Positions 1-8,669 of a DNA stretch of 64,000 bases are shown here, one piece after another. Positions within the stretch are counted from its first letter, which is position 1; the number at the start of each line of letters is the position of its first letter. The notes below the pieces were generated by a model. That model ran no database searches. It saw only the letters and a list, made by a program, of their open reading frames with translations, and was not told where the DNA came from. The position numbers were made by a program, and so were the translations under genes. The stretch is from Microcella daejeonensis (GTDB lineage Bacteria > Actinomycetota > Actinomycetes > Actinomycetales > Microbacteriaceae): contig NZ_CP113089.1 of NCBI RefSeq assembly GCF_026625045.1, positions 930,001-994,000 of the forward strand, given 5' to 3'.

Positions 1-1161
1 CTGGGTCTCGACCTCGACCCGCCCGCTGCCACCCCTGGCGATGAGCGCGTCCAGCTCGGGCAGGCCCAGCACGGCGTGCTTCTCGCTGATGCGGATGCCG
101 CTGACGGCCCAGGTCGGCGGCATGGCCTCGCGGCCGAGGGCGGCGAGGGCGGTCGGGTTCAGGCCCACGACCCGCAGGCGATCACCGTCGATCACCTCGG
201 CGATGAGGATTCCGGTGTCGGAGCTCACGATGCCGCCGCGCAGCAGCGACTCCCGCGCACTGAGCCGCACCACGGCCGCACCCCAGTCGTTGCGCGCGGC
301 CGAGACGAAGAGCGCGGAGGTCGCGGAGATCGCGAGGAAGGTCTGCAGCAGGAGGACGGCGAGGGCCGGGTCGGAGTCGAGGTAGTCGGCGAACGGGCCC
401 CCGCCGCGGCCGGTGAGCCGGATGCCCATGAGGGCCATGACGAAGAGCTCGACCGCGACGACGAGCGTCGGCATGCGGAACGCCGCCCAGAGCAGAGCGG
501 TGAGCGGCAGGAACGCCAGAGGGAGGTCGGAGCCCGGCCAGAACACGAAGAGCATGATGCCGACGAAGGCCATCGCCTGCAGCACGATCTCGAACGGTCG
601 CGCACCCCGGCGCAGCCGACGGCTCACGAGGGCGAGCGGGGTGATGACCAGCAGGGCGCTGCCGTGCGAGGCGACGAGCGAGAAGAAGACGGTGGTCGGG
701 TCGACGCCGACGACGATGGCGGCGGTCGCGCTGCCGAGGAGCGCGAGGCTCAGAGCGCCGGCGATCACGGCCACCATGAGCCGGCCGACGTCGCGGATGC
801 TGTCGAGGCGGGCCTCGGGGCCGCCGCGCGAGGCGAGCTGCGCCACCACGTAGACCTCGACGGCGTTCGCGAGGCCGTACCCGAACGTCAGACCGAGCTC
901 GCGCCCCACGAGCAGATTGGCGGCGAAGGCCGCGGCGAAGACGCCCACCGTCGCCGCCAGACGCGACCCGCGGGAGGCGAGCACGGCGACGGCGCCGATA
1001 CCGGCGGCCGGCCACCAGGTGGCGATGATGGCGCCCTCAGGGCGCAACACCAGGCTCGCGTAACTGACGAGACCGGTCAGGAGGATTAGGCTGACGATCG
1101 CGACGCGCCGGACGACGGGGCCGGAGTACCAGATCTCGGTAGCGAGACCTCCTTTGCCCAT
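1..1161 (-). CDS. MASE1-domain membrane sensor protein with PAS-like region (partial, C-terminus beyond window)
   Basis: The minus-strand frame starting at an ATG at 1161 stays open for 387 codons to the window edge. The first ~280 residues are strongly hydrophobic with about eight predicted membrane segments and contain the WWPAAGIGA stretch near residue 50 that is typical of MASE1 sensory domains. From about residue 300 it reads like a PAS fold (GIVSSDTGILIAEVIDG). MASE1 proteins usually end in a histidine kinase or GGDEF output domain; the output part is not in the window, so the enzymatic class is unknown. It is divergent from a stand-alone receiver-domain gene starting 85 bases away, which favours a histidine kinase partner (inference). 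The start has GGAGG only just inside the coding region, so translation may be leaderless or start slightly elsewhere. Confidence 0.72.
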   Translation of the reverse strand, partial: MGKGGLATEIWYSGPVVRRVAIVSLILLTGLVSYASLVLRPEGAIIATWWPAAGIGAVAVLASRGSRLAATVGVFAAAFAANLLVGRELGLTFGYGLANAVEVYVVAQLASRGGPEARLDSIRDVGRLMVAVIAGALSLALLGSATAAIVVGVDPTTVFFSLVASHGSALLVITPLALVSRRLRRGARPFEIVLQAMAFVGIMLFVFWPGSDLPLAFLPLTALLWAAFRMPTLVVAVELFVMALMGIRLTGRGGGPFADYLDSDPALAVLLLQTFLAISATSALFVSAARNDWGAAVVRLSARESLLRGGIVSSDTGILIAEVIDGDRLRVVGLNPTALAALGREAMPPTWAVSGIRISEKHAVLGLPELDALIARGGSGRVEVETQ

Positions 1162-1246
1162 GACGACCCCCGCTCGGCGCGAATGGAAAGCGAACGCCCT
1201 CCACCTCTTGGGAGGAGACTACGTCCGGGAAGGCTGGAGGGGAAAT

Positions 1247-1636
1247 ATGGCACGCATTCTGATCGTGGAAGACGAGCCCGATGTGATGCTCCTGCTCGAG
1301 AACCGCGTCCGCGGCGCGGGGCACGACGTCATCTCGGCGACGGACGGCGAGGCCGGTCTCGAGCTCGCGCTCGCCGAGAAGCCCGATCTCATCGTGCTCG
1401 ACTGGATGATGCCCAAGCTCGACGGCATCCGCGTCTGCGAGCTCGTGCGCCACGCCGACCCGGATCGCGACATCAAGGTGCTCATGCTGACGGCGCGCTC
1501 CCAGCAGAAGGACGTCGACCGGGCGTACGCGGCCGGCGCCGACGAGTACATCGTCAAGCCGTTCAGCTCGCGCGAGCTCATCACGCGCATCGGCGCGCTG
1601 CTCGACGGCGGGGCGGCGGAGGCTCACCCGGTCTGA
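1247..1636 (+). CDS. Single-domain response regulator (CheY-like receiver)
   Basis: A 129-residue protein consisting of only a receiver domain. The acidic pair is at D9/E10, the phospho-acceptor is D52 in LIVLDWMMPKLDG, the conserved Thr is T82 (LMLTAR) and the conserved Lys is K104 (YIVKPF). There is no DNA-binding output domain. The start at 1247 was chosen over an ATG at 1154 because family homology begins at MARILIVEDE and a GGAGGGG ribosome-binding site lies at 1235-1241. It is divergent from the MASE1 sensor and may be its phosphorylation partner, either acting through protein-protein contacts or in a phosphorelay; the pairing is inference. It converges on dcd with a small GC hairpin between. 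Confidence 0.9.
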   Translation: MARILIVEDEPDVMLLLENRVRGAGHDVISATDGEAGLELALAEKPDLIVLDWMMPKLDGIRVCELVRHADPDRDIKVLMLTARSQQKDVDRAYAAGADEYIVKPFSSRELITRIGALLDGGAAEAHPV

Positions 1637-1652
1637 GCGCGGCCGCGCGCGA

Positions 1653-1668
1653 GCGGGGCATCCCCCGC
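1653..1668. terminator. Hairpin between convergent response regulator and dcd
   Basis: GCGGGG and CCCCGC arms flank a CATC loop in the 56-base gap between two convergent genes. There is no T-tract, so it is a weak terminator candidate that could serve either strand. Confidence 0.4.
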
Positions 1669-1692
1669 CCCACCGCGCGGAACGGCGGGCGT

Positions 1693-2277
1693 CTAGCGCG
1701 GCGCGATCTCGGTGCGGTGGAAGTTCTGCCACGAGCGCGACGCCGTCGGCCCCCGCTGGCCCTGGTAGCGGTTGAGGTAGTCGCCCGTTCCGTAGGGGTT
1801 CTCGGCGGGCGAGCTCAGGCGGAAGAAGCACAGCTGGCCGATCTTCATGCCCGGCCAGAGCTTGATCGGCAGGGTCGCGACGTTGCTCAGCTCGAGCGTG
1901 ACGTGGCCGGTGAAGCCCGGGTCGATGAAGCCCGCGGTCGAGTGGGTCAGCAGACCGAGGCGGCCGAGCGAGCTCTTGCCCTCGAGGCGCGCGGCCACGT
2001 CGTCGGGCAGGCTCACCTGCTCGTAGGTGGCGCCGAGCACGAACTCGCCCGGGTGCAGGATGAACGGCTCATCGCTCTTCGCCTCGACCAGCCGCGTGAG
2101 CTCGGGCTGCTCGGCCGCCGGGTCGATGAACGGGTACTTGTGGTTGTCGAACAGCCGGAAGAACGAGTCGAGCCGCACGTCGACGCTCGAGGGCTGGATC
2201 ATCGAGCGGTCGAGGGGGTCGAGGCCGATGCGGCCCGCGTCGAACTCGGCCCGGATATCGCGATCGCTCAGCAGCAT
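1693..2277 (-). CDS. dcd: dCTP deaminase (probably bifunctional, dUMP-forming)
   Basis: A 194-residue trimeric nucleotide deaminase of the dCTP deaminase/dUTPase family, which supplies dUMP for thymidylate synthesis. The family core is clear: [10 protein letters not shown] at 101-110, [11 protein letters not shown] at 112-122 and the catalytic Glu region LELSNV at 128-133. The [11 protein letters not shown] form matches the actinobacterial enzymes known to both deaminate dCTP and hydrolyse the triphosphate; the mono-functional E. coli type has HVTAHRIDPGW there. Bifunctionality is therefore inferred from the motif. A TAGGGT -10 element lies exactly six bases before the ATG, so the message is probably leaderless. 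Confidence 0.96.
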   Translation of the reverse strand: MLLSDRDIRAEFDAGRIGLDPLDRSMIQPSSVDVRLDSFFRLFDNHKYPFIDPAAEQPELTRLVEAKSDEPFILHPGEFVLGATYEQVSLPDDVAARLEGKSSLGRLGLLTHSTAGFIDPGFTGHVTLELSNVATLPIKLWPGMKIGQLCFFRLSSPAENPYGTGDYLNRYQGQRGPTASRSWQNFHRTEIAPR

Positions 2278-2283
2278 GAGGTC

Positions 2284-2289
2284 ACCCTA
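2284..2289 (-). promoter_or_regulatory. dcd -10 element, leaderless spacing
   Basis: TAGGGT on the minus strand followed by exactly six bases and the dcd ATG. This would place the transcription start on or next to the start codon. Confidence 0.55.
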
Positions 2290-2474
2290 CCGAGGGGCGG
2301 GCGGCTCGCGAGGCGCGGTCGCCCGTGGCACGAATTCAGGCATCGCGACGCCGGGCTCGGCGTGTCGCCGCTCAGCCGGGTTCGACGCGCCGACATGTGC
2401 CTGAATATGCGTCACGACGCCGGCGGGGGGCGAGCGGCGGTGGGATGCTCGGCGCGGGCTCCGCGGGCAACCGC

Positions 2475-2501
2475 TAGACTTTCCACGCCCCCGCTAGGGG
2501 G
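2475..2501 (+). promoter_or_regulatory. Candidate -10 element and small hairpin upstream of tRNA-Gly
   Basis: TAGACT at 2475-2480 is a good -10 hexamer 25 bases before the mature tRNA. A CCCCC-GCTA-GGGGG hairpin (2488-2501) lies in the expected 5' leader, where it may help RNase P processing (inference). No convincing -35 was seen. Confidence 0.45.
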
Positions 2502-2505
2502 CCGT

Positions 2506-2579
2506 GCGGATGTAGTTCAATGGTAGAACTTCAGCTTCCCAAGCTGATAGCGCGGGTTCGATTCCCGTCATCCGCTCCA
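2506..2579 (+). tRNA. tRNA-Gly (anticodon CCC)
   Basis: The sequence folds as a complete cloverleaf: acceptor GCGGATG/CATCCGC, D-stem GTTC/GAAC, anticodon stem TCAGC/GCTGA with loop TTCCCAA giving anticodon CCC, and T-arm with TTCGATT. The 3' CCA is encoded. It reads GGG codons, which are common in such a GC-rich genome. Confidence 0.95.
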
Positions 2580-2612
2580 CCAGTCCCAAACCCCGCGGTC
2601 GGAGGCACGACG

Positions 2613-3050
2613 ATGAGCGCGGACGAGGTCGAGGGCTTCATCGCCGGACTCCCCGCGCCGCAGCGCGAGACCATGGCCGCGCTCTGCGCGGTCATCCGCG
2701 GCAGCGATGCGCGGCTCACCGAATCGATCGCCTGGGGGGCTCCGAGCTTCTCGCTCGACGACCACCTGTTCACCACTGGCATCGACCGGCGCTCGGGCCG
2801 CGTGCGGCTCGTGCTGCACTCCGGTGCGCGGTCGACGCTGGCGATGCGCGGGCGCATCGACGATGCGACCGGGATGCTCGAGTGGAAGTCCGACGACCGC
2901 GCCGTGCTGCACCTGGCCGACGCCGCCGGGGTCGAGGCGGCGCAGCCCGCGCTGACCGCGCTGCTGCGCGAGTGGGTCGCCGCGGTCGGGAAGGGTCCGG
3001 CCCCGGAGGCCGGGGTCGAGCAGGGCGGCGCGAGCGGGGATCCGGCATGA
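2613..3050 (+). CDS. DUF1801-family protein of unknown function
   Basis: A 145-residue soluble protein with the pattern of DUF1801 (YdhG-like) proteins: helical N-terminus with a PAPQRETMAAL stretch, then a central TESIAWGAPSF strand and a small beta-rich core. No catalytic motif is recognised and the biochemical role is unknown. The start at 2613 has GGAGG at 2601-2605; the longer reading frame would begin inside tRNA-Gly and was rejected. The stop overlaps the next ATG by four bases, so the two genes are probably translationally coupled. Confidence 0.75.
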   Translation: MSADEVEGFIAGLPAPQRETMAALCAVIRGSDARLTESIAWGAPSFSLDDHLFTTGIDRRSGRVRLVLHSGARSTLAMRGRIDDATGMLEWKSDDRAVLHLADAAGVEAAQPALTALLREWVAAVGKGPAPEAGVEQGGASGDPA

Positions 3051-3460
3051 TGCGCTCGGCCAACCGGCGCGCGGGCCTCGTGCTCGGCGGGCTGCTCGCG
3101 GCGCTCGGCATCGCGGCTCTCATCGCCTCCATCGGGGTTCCGATCGCCGACCCCGAGGGCGTGGCGCTCGTGGCCGCGCTGACGGTGAACCCGCTGCAGG
3201 GCATCCTGACCCTCGTGGTCGGCGTCGCGCTCATCGTGCCGGCGACGCGCTCGCTCGACGCCGCACGCCGCGTCAACGGCATCATGGGCGCCGTGCTGCT
3301 CGCCGGCGGCATCGGCGGGCTCTACCTGATCGGCACCGAAGCGAACGTGCTGGCCATCACGAGCACGAACACCGTCATCCAGTTCGGGGCCTCGGCGGTG
3401 CTGCTGGTCGCCGCGCTCGGTGCCGATCGGCCGACTCCCGAGGACCCCGCAGCGCACTAG
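3047..3460 (+). CDS. DUF4383-like small four-helix membrane protein
   Basis: A 137-residue protein with about four membrane helices. The pattern RSANRRAGLVLGG, VNPLQGILTLVVGVALI and NTVIQFGASAVLLVAAL matches DUF4383 membrane proteins of actinobacteria, whose function is unknown. It overlaps the upstream DUF1801 gene by ATGA. The tail is short and hydrophilic. It converges on the PIF1-like helicase with a 23-base gap. Confidence 0.75.
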   Translation: MMRSANRRAGLVLGGLLAALGIAALIASIGVPIADPEGVALVAALTVNPLQGILTLVVGVALIVPATRSLDAARRVNGIMGAVLLAGGIGGLYLIGTEANVLAITSTNTVIQFGASAVLLVAALGADRPTPEDPAAH

Positions 3461-3483
3461 CGAGCGGCCTGAGGCCGAGGAGC

Positions 3484-4806
3484 TCAGCGCGAGCGCGGCT
3501 CGACGGCGCGGTCGATCGCGGGCCCGGCCTCGGCCATGAACCGCCGCACGTCGTCGTCGACGATGACATCGCTCGGCCGCATCGGCCGGGTCAGGTAGAG
3601 GCCCTCGATCGAGCGGATGCGCGACAGCGCCACGTACGCCTGCCCCGGGGCGAAGGCGCGCGGCCCCAGGTCGACGATGGCGGCGTCGTAGGTCTGACCC
3701 TGCGACTTGTGGATGGTGACCGCCCAGGCGAGCCGCAGCGGGAACTGCGTGAATTCCCCCACGATGTCCTTCGTCACCTGCTTGCGCGCCGCCGAATAGG
3801 TGTACTTGTACTTCTCCCACGTGGCCGGCAGCACCTCGTGGCTCTCGCCGTCGACCTCGACCCACACCGTCTTGCCGATGCGCTCGACCGTGCCGAGGGT
3901 GCCGTTCACCCAGCGCGGGTGCCCGTCGCCGCCGGTGTCGTTGCGCAGGAACATCACCTGCGCGCCGACCTTGAGCTCGAGCGCCTCGTCGGCGGGGTAG
4001 CCGCCCTTCGTGCCGAAGTCGCCCGCGACGTCGGCCCGCGCGGTCTTCGGGGCGCCGGGGAGGCGGCGCAGGGCATCCTGATTGATGCGCGTGACGGTCG
4101 CGTTCGTCGTCGCGAGGGTCAGGATGCCCTCCGCGGGCGCCGGCCGCGCTCCGGCCTGATTCAGCGCGCCGCCGATCTCCTGCGTCACCTCGCCGTGGCG
4201 CACGGCCGAGAGCATGGCGCGGAAGGCCTCGTCCTGCTGGCGGTGGATGGTCTGCAGCTCGACGATGCGCAGATCGGCCTCGTTCCACACGGCGGCGTCG
4301 AAGAACCACATCGAGCGGTAGTGGTCGGCGTAGTAGGCGCGCTCGCCCTCGTCGCGGCCCGGCACCGGGGCCAGCTGGTACGGGTCGCCGAACAGCACGA
4401 CCTGCACGCCGCCGAAGGGCTCGTGCCGGCGGCCGCGGGCCTGGCGCAGGCGGCGGTCGATCGCGTCCATGAGGTCGGCGCTCACCATCGAGACCTCGTC
4501 GATGACGACCGTGTCGACGCTCTGCAGCAGGGTGCGCAGCTCGCGCGAGAGGTCGAGCTCCTGATCGGCGATGAGGCCGATCGGCAGCCGGAACAGCGAG
4601 TGGATGGTCTGCCCGCCCACGTTGAGGGCGGCGACGCCCGTCGGAGCGCTGACGACGACGGTGCGCTCGGTCGTCGCGAGGAAGCTCTGCAGCAGCGTCG
4701 ACTTGCCCGTGCCCGCGCGGCCCGTGACGAAGACGTGCTCGCGCGTCGACTCGATGAGGCCGAGCACCGCGAGCTGCTCGGGGCTCAGCTGCGTGCGGGC
4801 CGTCAT
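3484..4806 (-). CDS. PIF1/RecD-like superfamily 1B DNA helicase
   Basis: A 440-residue ATP-dependent helicase. Walker A is GRAGTGKS at 29-36, followed by motif Ia SAPTGVAALNVGGQTIHS, the Walker B motif VIDEVSM at 101-107, GDPYQL (motif III region), HKSQGQTYD (motif V) near residue 370 and YVALSRIRS (motif VI) near 400. This order fits PIF1-type helicases that unwind DNA 5'-3', including G-quadruplexes in the studied members; that activity is inferred here. The protein is minimal, with no accessory domains. TACGAT lies six bases before the ATG, suggesting a leaderless transcript from a promoter back-to-back with the next gene. Confidence 0.88.
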   Translation of the reverse strand: MTARTQLSPEQLAVLGLIESTREHVFVTGRAGTGKSTLLQSFLATTERTVVVSAPTGVAALNVGGQTIHSLFRLPIGLIADQELDLSRELRTLLQSVDTVVIDEVSMVSADLMDAIDRRLRQARGRRHEPFGGVQVVLFGDPYQLAPVPGRDEGERAYYADHYRSMWFFDAAVWNEADLRIVELQTIHRQQDEAFRAMLSAVRHGEVTQEIGGALNQAGARPAPAEGILTLATTNATVTRINQDALRRLPGAPKTARADVAGDFGTKGGYPADEALELKVGAQVMFLRNDTGGDGHPRWVNGTLGTVERIGKTVWVEVDGESHEVLPATWEKYKYTYSAARKQVTKDIVGEFTQFPLRLAWAVTIHKSQGQTYDAAIVDLGPRAFAPGQAYVALSRIRSIEGLYLTRPMRPSDVIVDDDVRRFMAEAGPAIDRAVEPRSR

Positions 4807-4812
4807 CCGCCC

Positions 4813-4858
4813 ATCGTACCGAGGCCCTCGGCGGCCGTCGGCGCCGCGCGCCTAGGCT
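4813..4858. promoter_or_regulatory. Back-to-back leaderless -10 elements (helicase / anchored protein)
   Basis: In the 58-base gap between divergent starts, TACGAT (4813-4818, minus strand) sits six bases before the helicase ATG and TAGGCT (4853-4858, plus strand) sits six bases before the ATG at 4865. Both give a transcription start at the start codon. Confidence 0.5.
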
Positions 4859-4864
4859 TGAGGT

Positions 4865-5821
4865 ATGCGACGTCGAGGGATGCTCTGGGGAGGGATCATC
4901 GCCGTCGCCGTGCTGCTCGCCACGGCCGGCGTCGCCGTCACGGCCGCCGTCACCCGCACCCCCGAGCGCCACGTCGAGGCCTACCTCGCCGCGCTCGCCG
5001 CCGACGACGCCGTCAGCCTGCGGCTGCTCGCGGGACTGCCAGGCGACGCGCCGCTTCCCCTCGGCGACGACGGCACGCCGACGACCGCCGCCGTGCGGGC
5101 GACCGAGCAGCGGGAGGACGGACGGGTCGCGGTCGTCGTCGAGTACGGCGAGGACGGTCGCGACACCAGCACCGCGATCTTCGTGCTCGAACCGGCCACC
5201 CTCGCGACGCCCACCGGCTGGCGCTTCACCGAGCCGCCGCTCGCGACCATCGCCCTCACCGCGCCGGCCGGCGTCGACGCGATCGTCAACGGCCGCCCGC
5301 TCGACGGCGCCGACGGCGCGGAGGGCGCCGGGCGGGCGGCGACCACCGTCACGGCCTTCGTGCCCGCGCGGGTGACGGCGCAGCTCGACAGCCCCTGGCT
5401 GGTCGCCGACCCCTCCTCGGTGCGGGCCGGCTCGGGCGCCGCGCTCGCGCTCGTGGGCTCGCCGACGGCGCGTCTGGAGCGGGCCGTGCAGCAGCAGGTG
5501 GCGGGCTTCCTCGCGGAGTGCACCGAGCAGCGGGTGCTGCTGCCCCGGGGCTGCCCCTTCGGGCTCGAGATCGACGACCGCGTGCTCGGCGAGCCCCGGT
5601 GGAGCGTCGAGATCGGGCCGGCGCTGCGCATCGCGGCCGCCCCGGACGGCGACGGCTACCGGGTGGAGGGCGAGGCCTCGTTGCGTCTGCGGGCCGAGGT
5701 GCAGCGACTGCGCGACGGGGTGATCGAGCAGCTCGACACGCTCGTTCCGGCCGCCATCGACGCGCGCCTGACGATCTCGGGCGAGACGCCCGAGCTCGAG
5801 ATCAGGCCTCCGGCCGCCTGA
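4865..5821 (+). CDS. Membrane-anchored protein of unknown function
   Basis: A 318-residue protein with one N-terminal membrane helix (about residues 7-29) after a short basic MRRRG start, and the rest probably outside the cell. The sequence after the helix resembles small NTF2-like or anti-sigma-linked extracytoplasmic domains in length and Ala/Asp richness (PERHVEAYLAALAADDA), but I do not recognise a family. Two cysteines (CTEQRVLLPRGC) could form a disulphide. It has a leaderless -10 (TAGGCT) and its stop overlaps the end of the convergent ctaG-type gene by 20 bases. Confidence 0.65.
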   Translation: MRRRGMLWGGIIAVAVLLATAGVAVTAAVTRTPERHVEAYLAALAADDAVSLRLLAGLPGDAPLPLGDDGTPTTAAVRATEQREDGRVAVVVEYGEDGRDTSTAIFVLEPATLATPTGWRFTEPPLATIALTAPAGVDAIVNGRPLDGADGAEGAGRAATTVTAFVPARVTAQLDSPWLVADPSSVRAGSGAALALVGSPTARLERAVQQQVAGFLAECTEQRVLLPRGCPFGLEIDDRVLGEPRWSVEIGPALRIAAAPDGDGYRVEGEASLRLRAEVQRLRDGVIEQLDTLVPAAIDARLTISGETPELEIRPPAA

Positions 5822-7898
5822 GCTCGGATGCCGCGGGGGCGCCGGCAGCGGTATCCACCGTCGCCGACCGCGCCGCGCGCTGCTCGAGCATCGCGTTGTA
5901 GGCGTTCAGCTCGGCGTCGCCGTCGCGGTCGGCCTGGCGATCGCGGCGCTTCGTCTCGCGGGAGTCGTCGCGCGACCACATCACGGCCACGAGGATGGCG
6001 AGGGCCAGGGTCGGGATCTCGCCGACGCTCCAGGCGATCTCGCCGCCCGTCACCTGATCGGCGAGCGGCGCATCGCCCCACTCGCGGCCCATCGCGCCGA
6101 ACCACTCGGGCAGCAGCAGGCTCGTGCCCGTGATGAGCGAGAGGCCGAAGAAGGCGTGGAAGGCCATCGTCGCGAGCAGGATCATGAGCCGCACCGGGTA
6201 GGCCGGCCGGTACGGCGCCGGGTCGACGCCGATGAGCGCGTTGACGAACAGGAACCCGCTGAGCAGGAAGTGCAGGATCATCCACTGGTGGCCGAGGTGG
6301 TCGGTGACCGCCCAGGAGAACAGCGGCGAGTAGTAGAACGCGATGAGCGAGACGGCGAAGATCACCGAGGCGACGACGGGATGCCCGAGCACGCCCACGT
6401 ACCGGGAGTGCACGATCGCGAGGATCCACTCGCGGGGGCCGCGCGAGCCGTCCTTGCGCATGCGGATCGCCCGCGCGGCGAGCGTGACGGGCGCGGCGAG
6501 CACGAGGGTGATCGGGATGGCCATGCTGAGGATCATGTGGCCGAGCATGTGCACGCTGAACAGGTAGCGCTCGTAGACGGCGAAGCCGCTCGAGGTCACG
6601 AGGAACAGGGCCGCCATGCCCGTCACCCAGAGGATGGTGCGGTGCACGGGCCACGCGTCGCCGCGGCGGCGAAGACGCCAGACGCCCGCGAGGTAGAAGA
6701 AGGCCCCGAAGCCGGCGATGAGCGCCCAGACGAGGTTGAGGTCCCACTCCGTCAGCAGCCGCCAGGGCTCGAAGGCGGGCGGCAGCGGGGCCCCGGTGAG
6801 CAGCTCGGCGGGGCTCGGGTCGGCCAGCTGCTCGGCGGGCGTCTCGGGCGCGGGCGAGGGCGTGCGCGCGAGGGCGGCCGCGAGCCCCGAGGCGATGCCC
6901 ATGACGGCGAGCTCGGCGACGACGATGGACCAGAAGGCCGTGCGGGGCCGGCGGTCGTCGGCGACCCGCGCGATGAGCGCCCGGCGGTAGGCGACGCCGA
7001 AGCCCGCGAGCACCGCGAGCGCGGCGACCTTGGAGAGCAGGATGGCGCCGTAGGCGGAGTCGAGGCCCTCCCAGCCGCCGACGCGGATCTGGGCGCTCAC
7101 CACGCCGGAGATCGCGACGACGATGAAGGCGACGAGGGCGACGCTCGAGTAGCGGGCGAGCACGATCGGCAGACGCGCGCCGAGCGCGCCGCGCAGCAGC
7201 ACCAGGGCGAGCAGGCCGCCGACCCAGACGGCCGCGAAGACCGAGTGCAGGTAGACGGCGGTCGTGGCCGCGGCGTGGTCGGCGGTGCCGCCCGCGTGGC
7301 CGGTCTGCGCCACGGGCCAGAGCGCGGCCACGGCGACGACCGTCGTGATCGCGAGGACGGCGGGGGAGCGCACGGCGAAGCAGACCACCGTGATCGCCGC
7401 GGCCATGATCATCGTGATGAGCCACGGCTGACCGATCGGCGTCTCGCCGAAGTAGAAGGCGAGCTGCTCGCCGAACGCCGCATCGAGGCTGAACGGCTGC
7501 AGGTAGATGGTGAGGAAGGTGAAGTAGCCGGTCGCCCCGGCCGCGAGCGTCCACAGCGCGCCGGAGACCGCGGCGATGTCGAGGGCGCGCCCGAACTCGG
7601 GGCGCTTCGGGCTGAGCGCCAGCACCGCGAGCAGCAGCGAGCCGATCGTGCCGGCGGCGGCGAGGTTCGAGACGAGCTTGGCGATCGGCAGGCCGTAGCG
7701 GGCGACGACGCCCGGGTCGGCGAGCAGGGGAGCCGCGGCGCCCCCGCCGAGCACGAGGGCGACGAGCGAGGCGAGCACCGCCGCGATGACGAGGGCGGCG
7801 ACGCCGAGCGGACCGGTCGCTCCCGAGCGCAGGGCCTCTGCGGCCGCGGGCGAGCTCGACGAGGAGCGATCCGGGGGAGCGGAGCGGGTGATGGTCAC
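5802..7898 (-). CDS. Fused CopD / CtaG copper-handling membrane protein (cytochrome c oxidase assembly)
   Basis: About 698 residues with some fifteen predicted membrane helices. The N-terminal half resembles copper-resistance CopD, with LITMIMAAAITV and a conserved HSVFAAVWVGGLLAL helix. The C-terminal half is CtaG-type (caa3_CtaG), with FSVHMLGHMILSMAIP, LLSGFLFVNALIGVDP and MAFHAFFGLSLI. CtaG proteins deliver copper to cytochrome c oxidase, and CopD imports copper; the fusion is common in actinobacteria. The GTG at 7898 was chosen because AAGGAT sits eight bases upstream; an in-frame ATG at 7997 lacks homology over the extra N-terminus. The 3' end overlaps the convergent gene by 20 bases. 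Confidence 0.88.
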   Translation of the reverse strand: MTITRSAPPDRSSSSSPAAAEALRSGATGPLGVAALVIAAVLASLVALVLGGGAAAPLLADPGVVARYGLPIAKLVSNLAAAGTIGSLLLAVLALSPKRPEFGRALDIAAVSGALWTLAAGATGYFTFLTIYLQPFSLDAAFGEQLAFYFGETPIGQPWLITMIMAAAITVVCFAVRSPAVLAITTVVAVAALWPVAQTGHAGGTADHAAATTAVYLHSVFAAVWVGGLLALVLLRGALGARLPIVLARYSSVALVAFIVVAISGVVSAQIRVGGWEGLDSAYGAILLSKVAALAVLAGFGVAYRRALIARVADDRRPRTAFWSIVVAELAVMGIASGLAAALARTPSPAPETPAEQLADPSPAELLTGAPLPPAFEPWRLLTEWDLNLVWALIAGFGAFFYLAGVWRLRRRGDAWPVHRTILWVTGMAALFLVTSSGFAVYERYLFSVHMLGHMILSMAIPITLVLAAPVTLAARAIRMRKDGSRGPREWILAIVHSRYVGVLGHPVVASVIFAVSLIAFYYSPLFSWAVTDHLGHQWMILHFLLSGFLFVNALIGVDPAPYRPAYPVRLMILLATMAFHAFFGLSLITGTSLLLPEWFGAMGREWGDAPLADQVTGGEIAWSVGEIPTLALAILVAVMWSRDDSRETKRRDRQADRDGDAELNAYNAMLEQRAARSATVDTAAGAPAASELRRPEA

Positions 7899-8043
7899 CG
7901 GGCACGATCCTTGATTCGACGGGGCTGGAGGCGCCTCCACTGTAGGCGAGCATCCTGACCGTCGAACGAGGGGATGCCCGGCGCGGGCCGCCCGCACGAC
8001 CGCACCGGCCGCGGCCCTCCCGCGCCGATCGCACCGGTTAACG

Positions 8044-8082
8044 CCGCGACGGGGGCGACCCGCAGGGCCGCCCCCGTCGCGG
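8044..8082 (-). terminator. Terminator hairpin of hup
   Basis: A perfect 14-bp inverted repeat (arms 8044-8057 and 8069-8082) with an 11-base loop, 21 bases downstream of the hup stop codon. There is no long U-tract, as usual in GC-rich actinobacteria. Confidence 0.7.
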
Positions 8083-8102
8083 GGACCATCAGTGGTCGGG
8101 AG

Positions 8103-8390
8103 TTACTTGACAGCAGCCTTGAGCTTGCTGCCGGCCGAGATCTTGACGCCGTTCGAGGCGGCGATCTGGATGGCCTCGCCCGTCTGGGGGTTGCGGCCCT
8201 GGCGGGCGGCGCGAGCGGTGCGCTCGACCGAGAGCCAGCCCGGGATCGAGACCTTGGTGCCCGACGCGAGCGAGCTCGAGAGGGTCGAGAACAGGCCGTC
8301 GACGACGCGGTTCACGTCGGCCTGGCTCAGGCCGGACTCAGCAGCCACGGCAGCGACGAGCTCGGAACGGTTCAGGGACTTGTCAGCCAT
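8103..8390 (-). CDS. hup: HU-family nucleoid DNA-binding protein
   Basis: A 95-residue histone-like protein that dimerises, and bends and compacts DNA. The family core is present: MADKSLNRSELVAAVA, then the beta-arm signature region GWLSVERTARAARQGRNPQTGE with RNPQTG, and the closing VKISAGSKLKAAVK. It is the short form without the long Lys/Ala-rich tail of mycobacterial HupB. A GGAGG-type ribosome-binding site precedes the ATG. It is a single gene with its own terminator, downstream of the ribosomal protein cluster but separated by 279 bases. Confidence 0.95.
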   Translation of the reverse strand: MADKSLNRSELVAAVAAESGLSQADVNRVVDGLFSTLSSSLASGTKVSIPGWLSVERTARAARQGRNPQTGEAIQIAASNGVKISAGSKLKAAVK

Positions 8391-8669
8391 TGGGGTCCTC
8401 CTCGGACTTCACAACATTCAGTGGTGCGGCTGCATCGGCGAGGGGCGCCGCGAGCCGCCTCGAAACTAGCAGTGATTCCGCATGATTCCGGGCATTCCGG
8501 TGCGCGGTGCGCCGGGAACACCCAGGATCGTCGAATTCCCGTCACGCCCCGACGACGGGCGGAGGTGCGGCTCGAGCCGCTCGCCGGGCCCGCGGAGGGC
8601 ATCCCGGGAACGCCGAAGGGGCGCCCCCGTGACGGGGACGCCCCTTCGCGACGATGCGTGGTGCGGTGC
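8391..8669 (-). other. Intergenic region between hup and rpsN
   Basis: The 279 bases hold the rpsN-side terminator hairpin (8614-8648) and presumably the hup promoter and leader. I see no other gene. Confidence 0.6.
8614..8648 (-). terminator. Terminator hairpin after rpmB-rpmG-rpsN
   Basis: Arms CGAAGGGGCG (8614-8623) and CGCCCCTTCG (8639-8648) with an inner CCCC/GGGG extension form a long stem 22 bases downstream of the rpsN stop. Confidence 0.75.

Noticed and set aside
76..1089. Long plus-strand reading frame opposite the MASE1 sensor
   Set aside because: It is an antisense shadow: Arg/Gly/Asp-rich composition, no start signal and no family resemblance, while the minus strand codes for a clear MASE1 protein.
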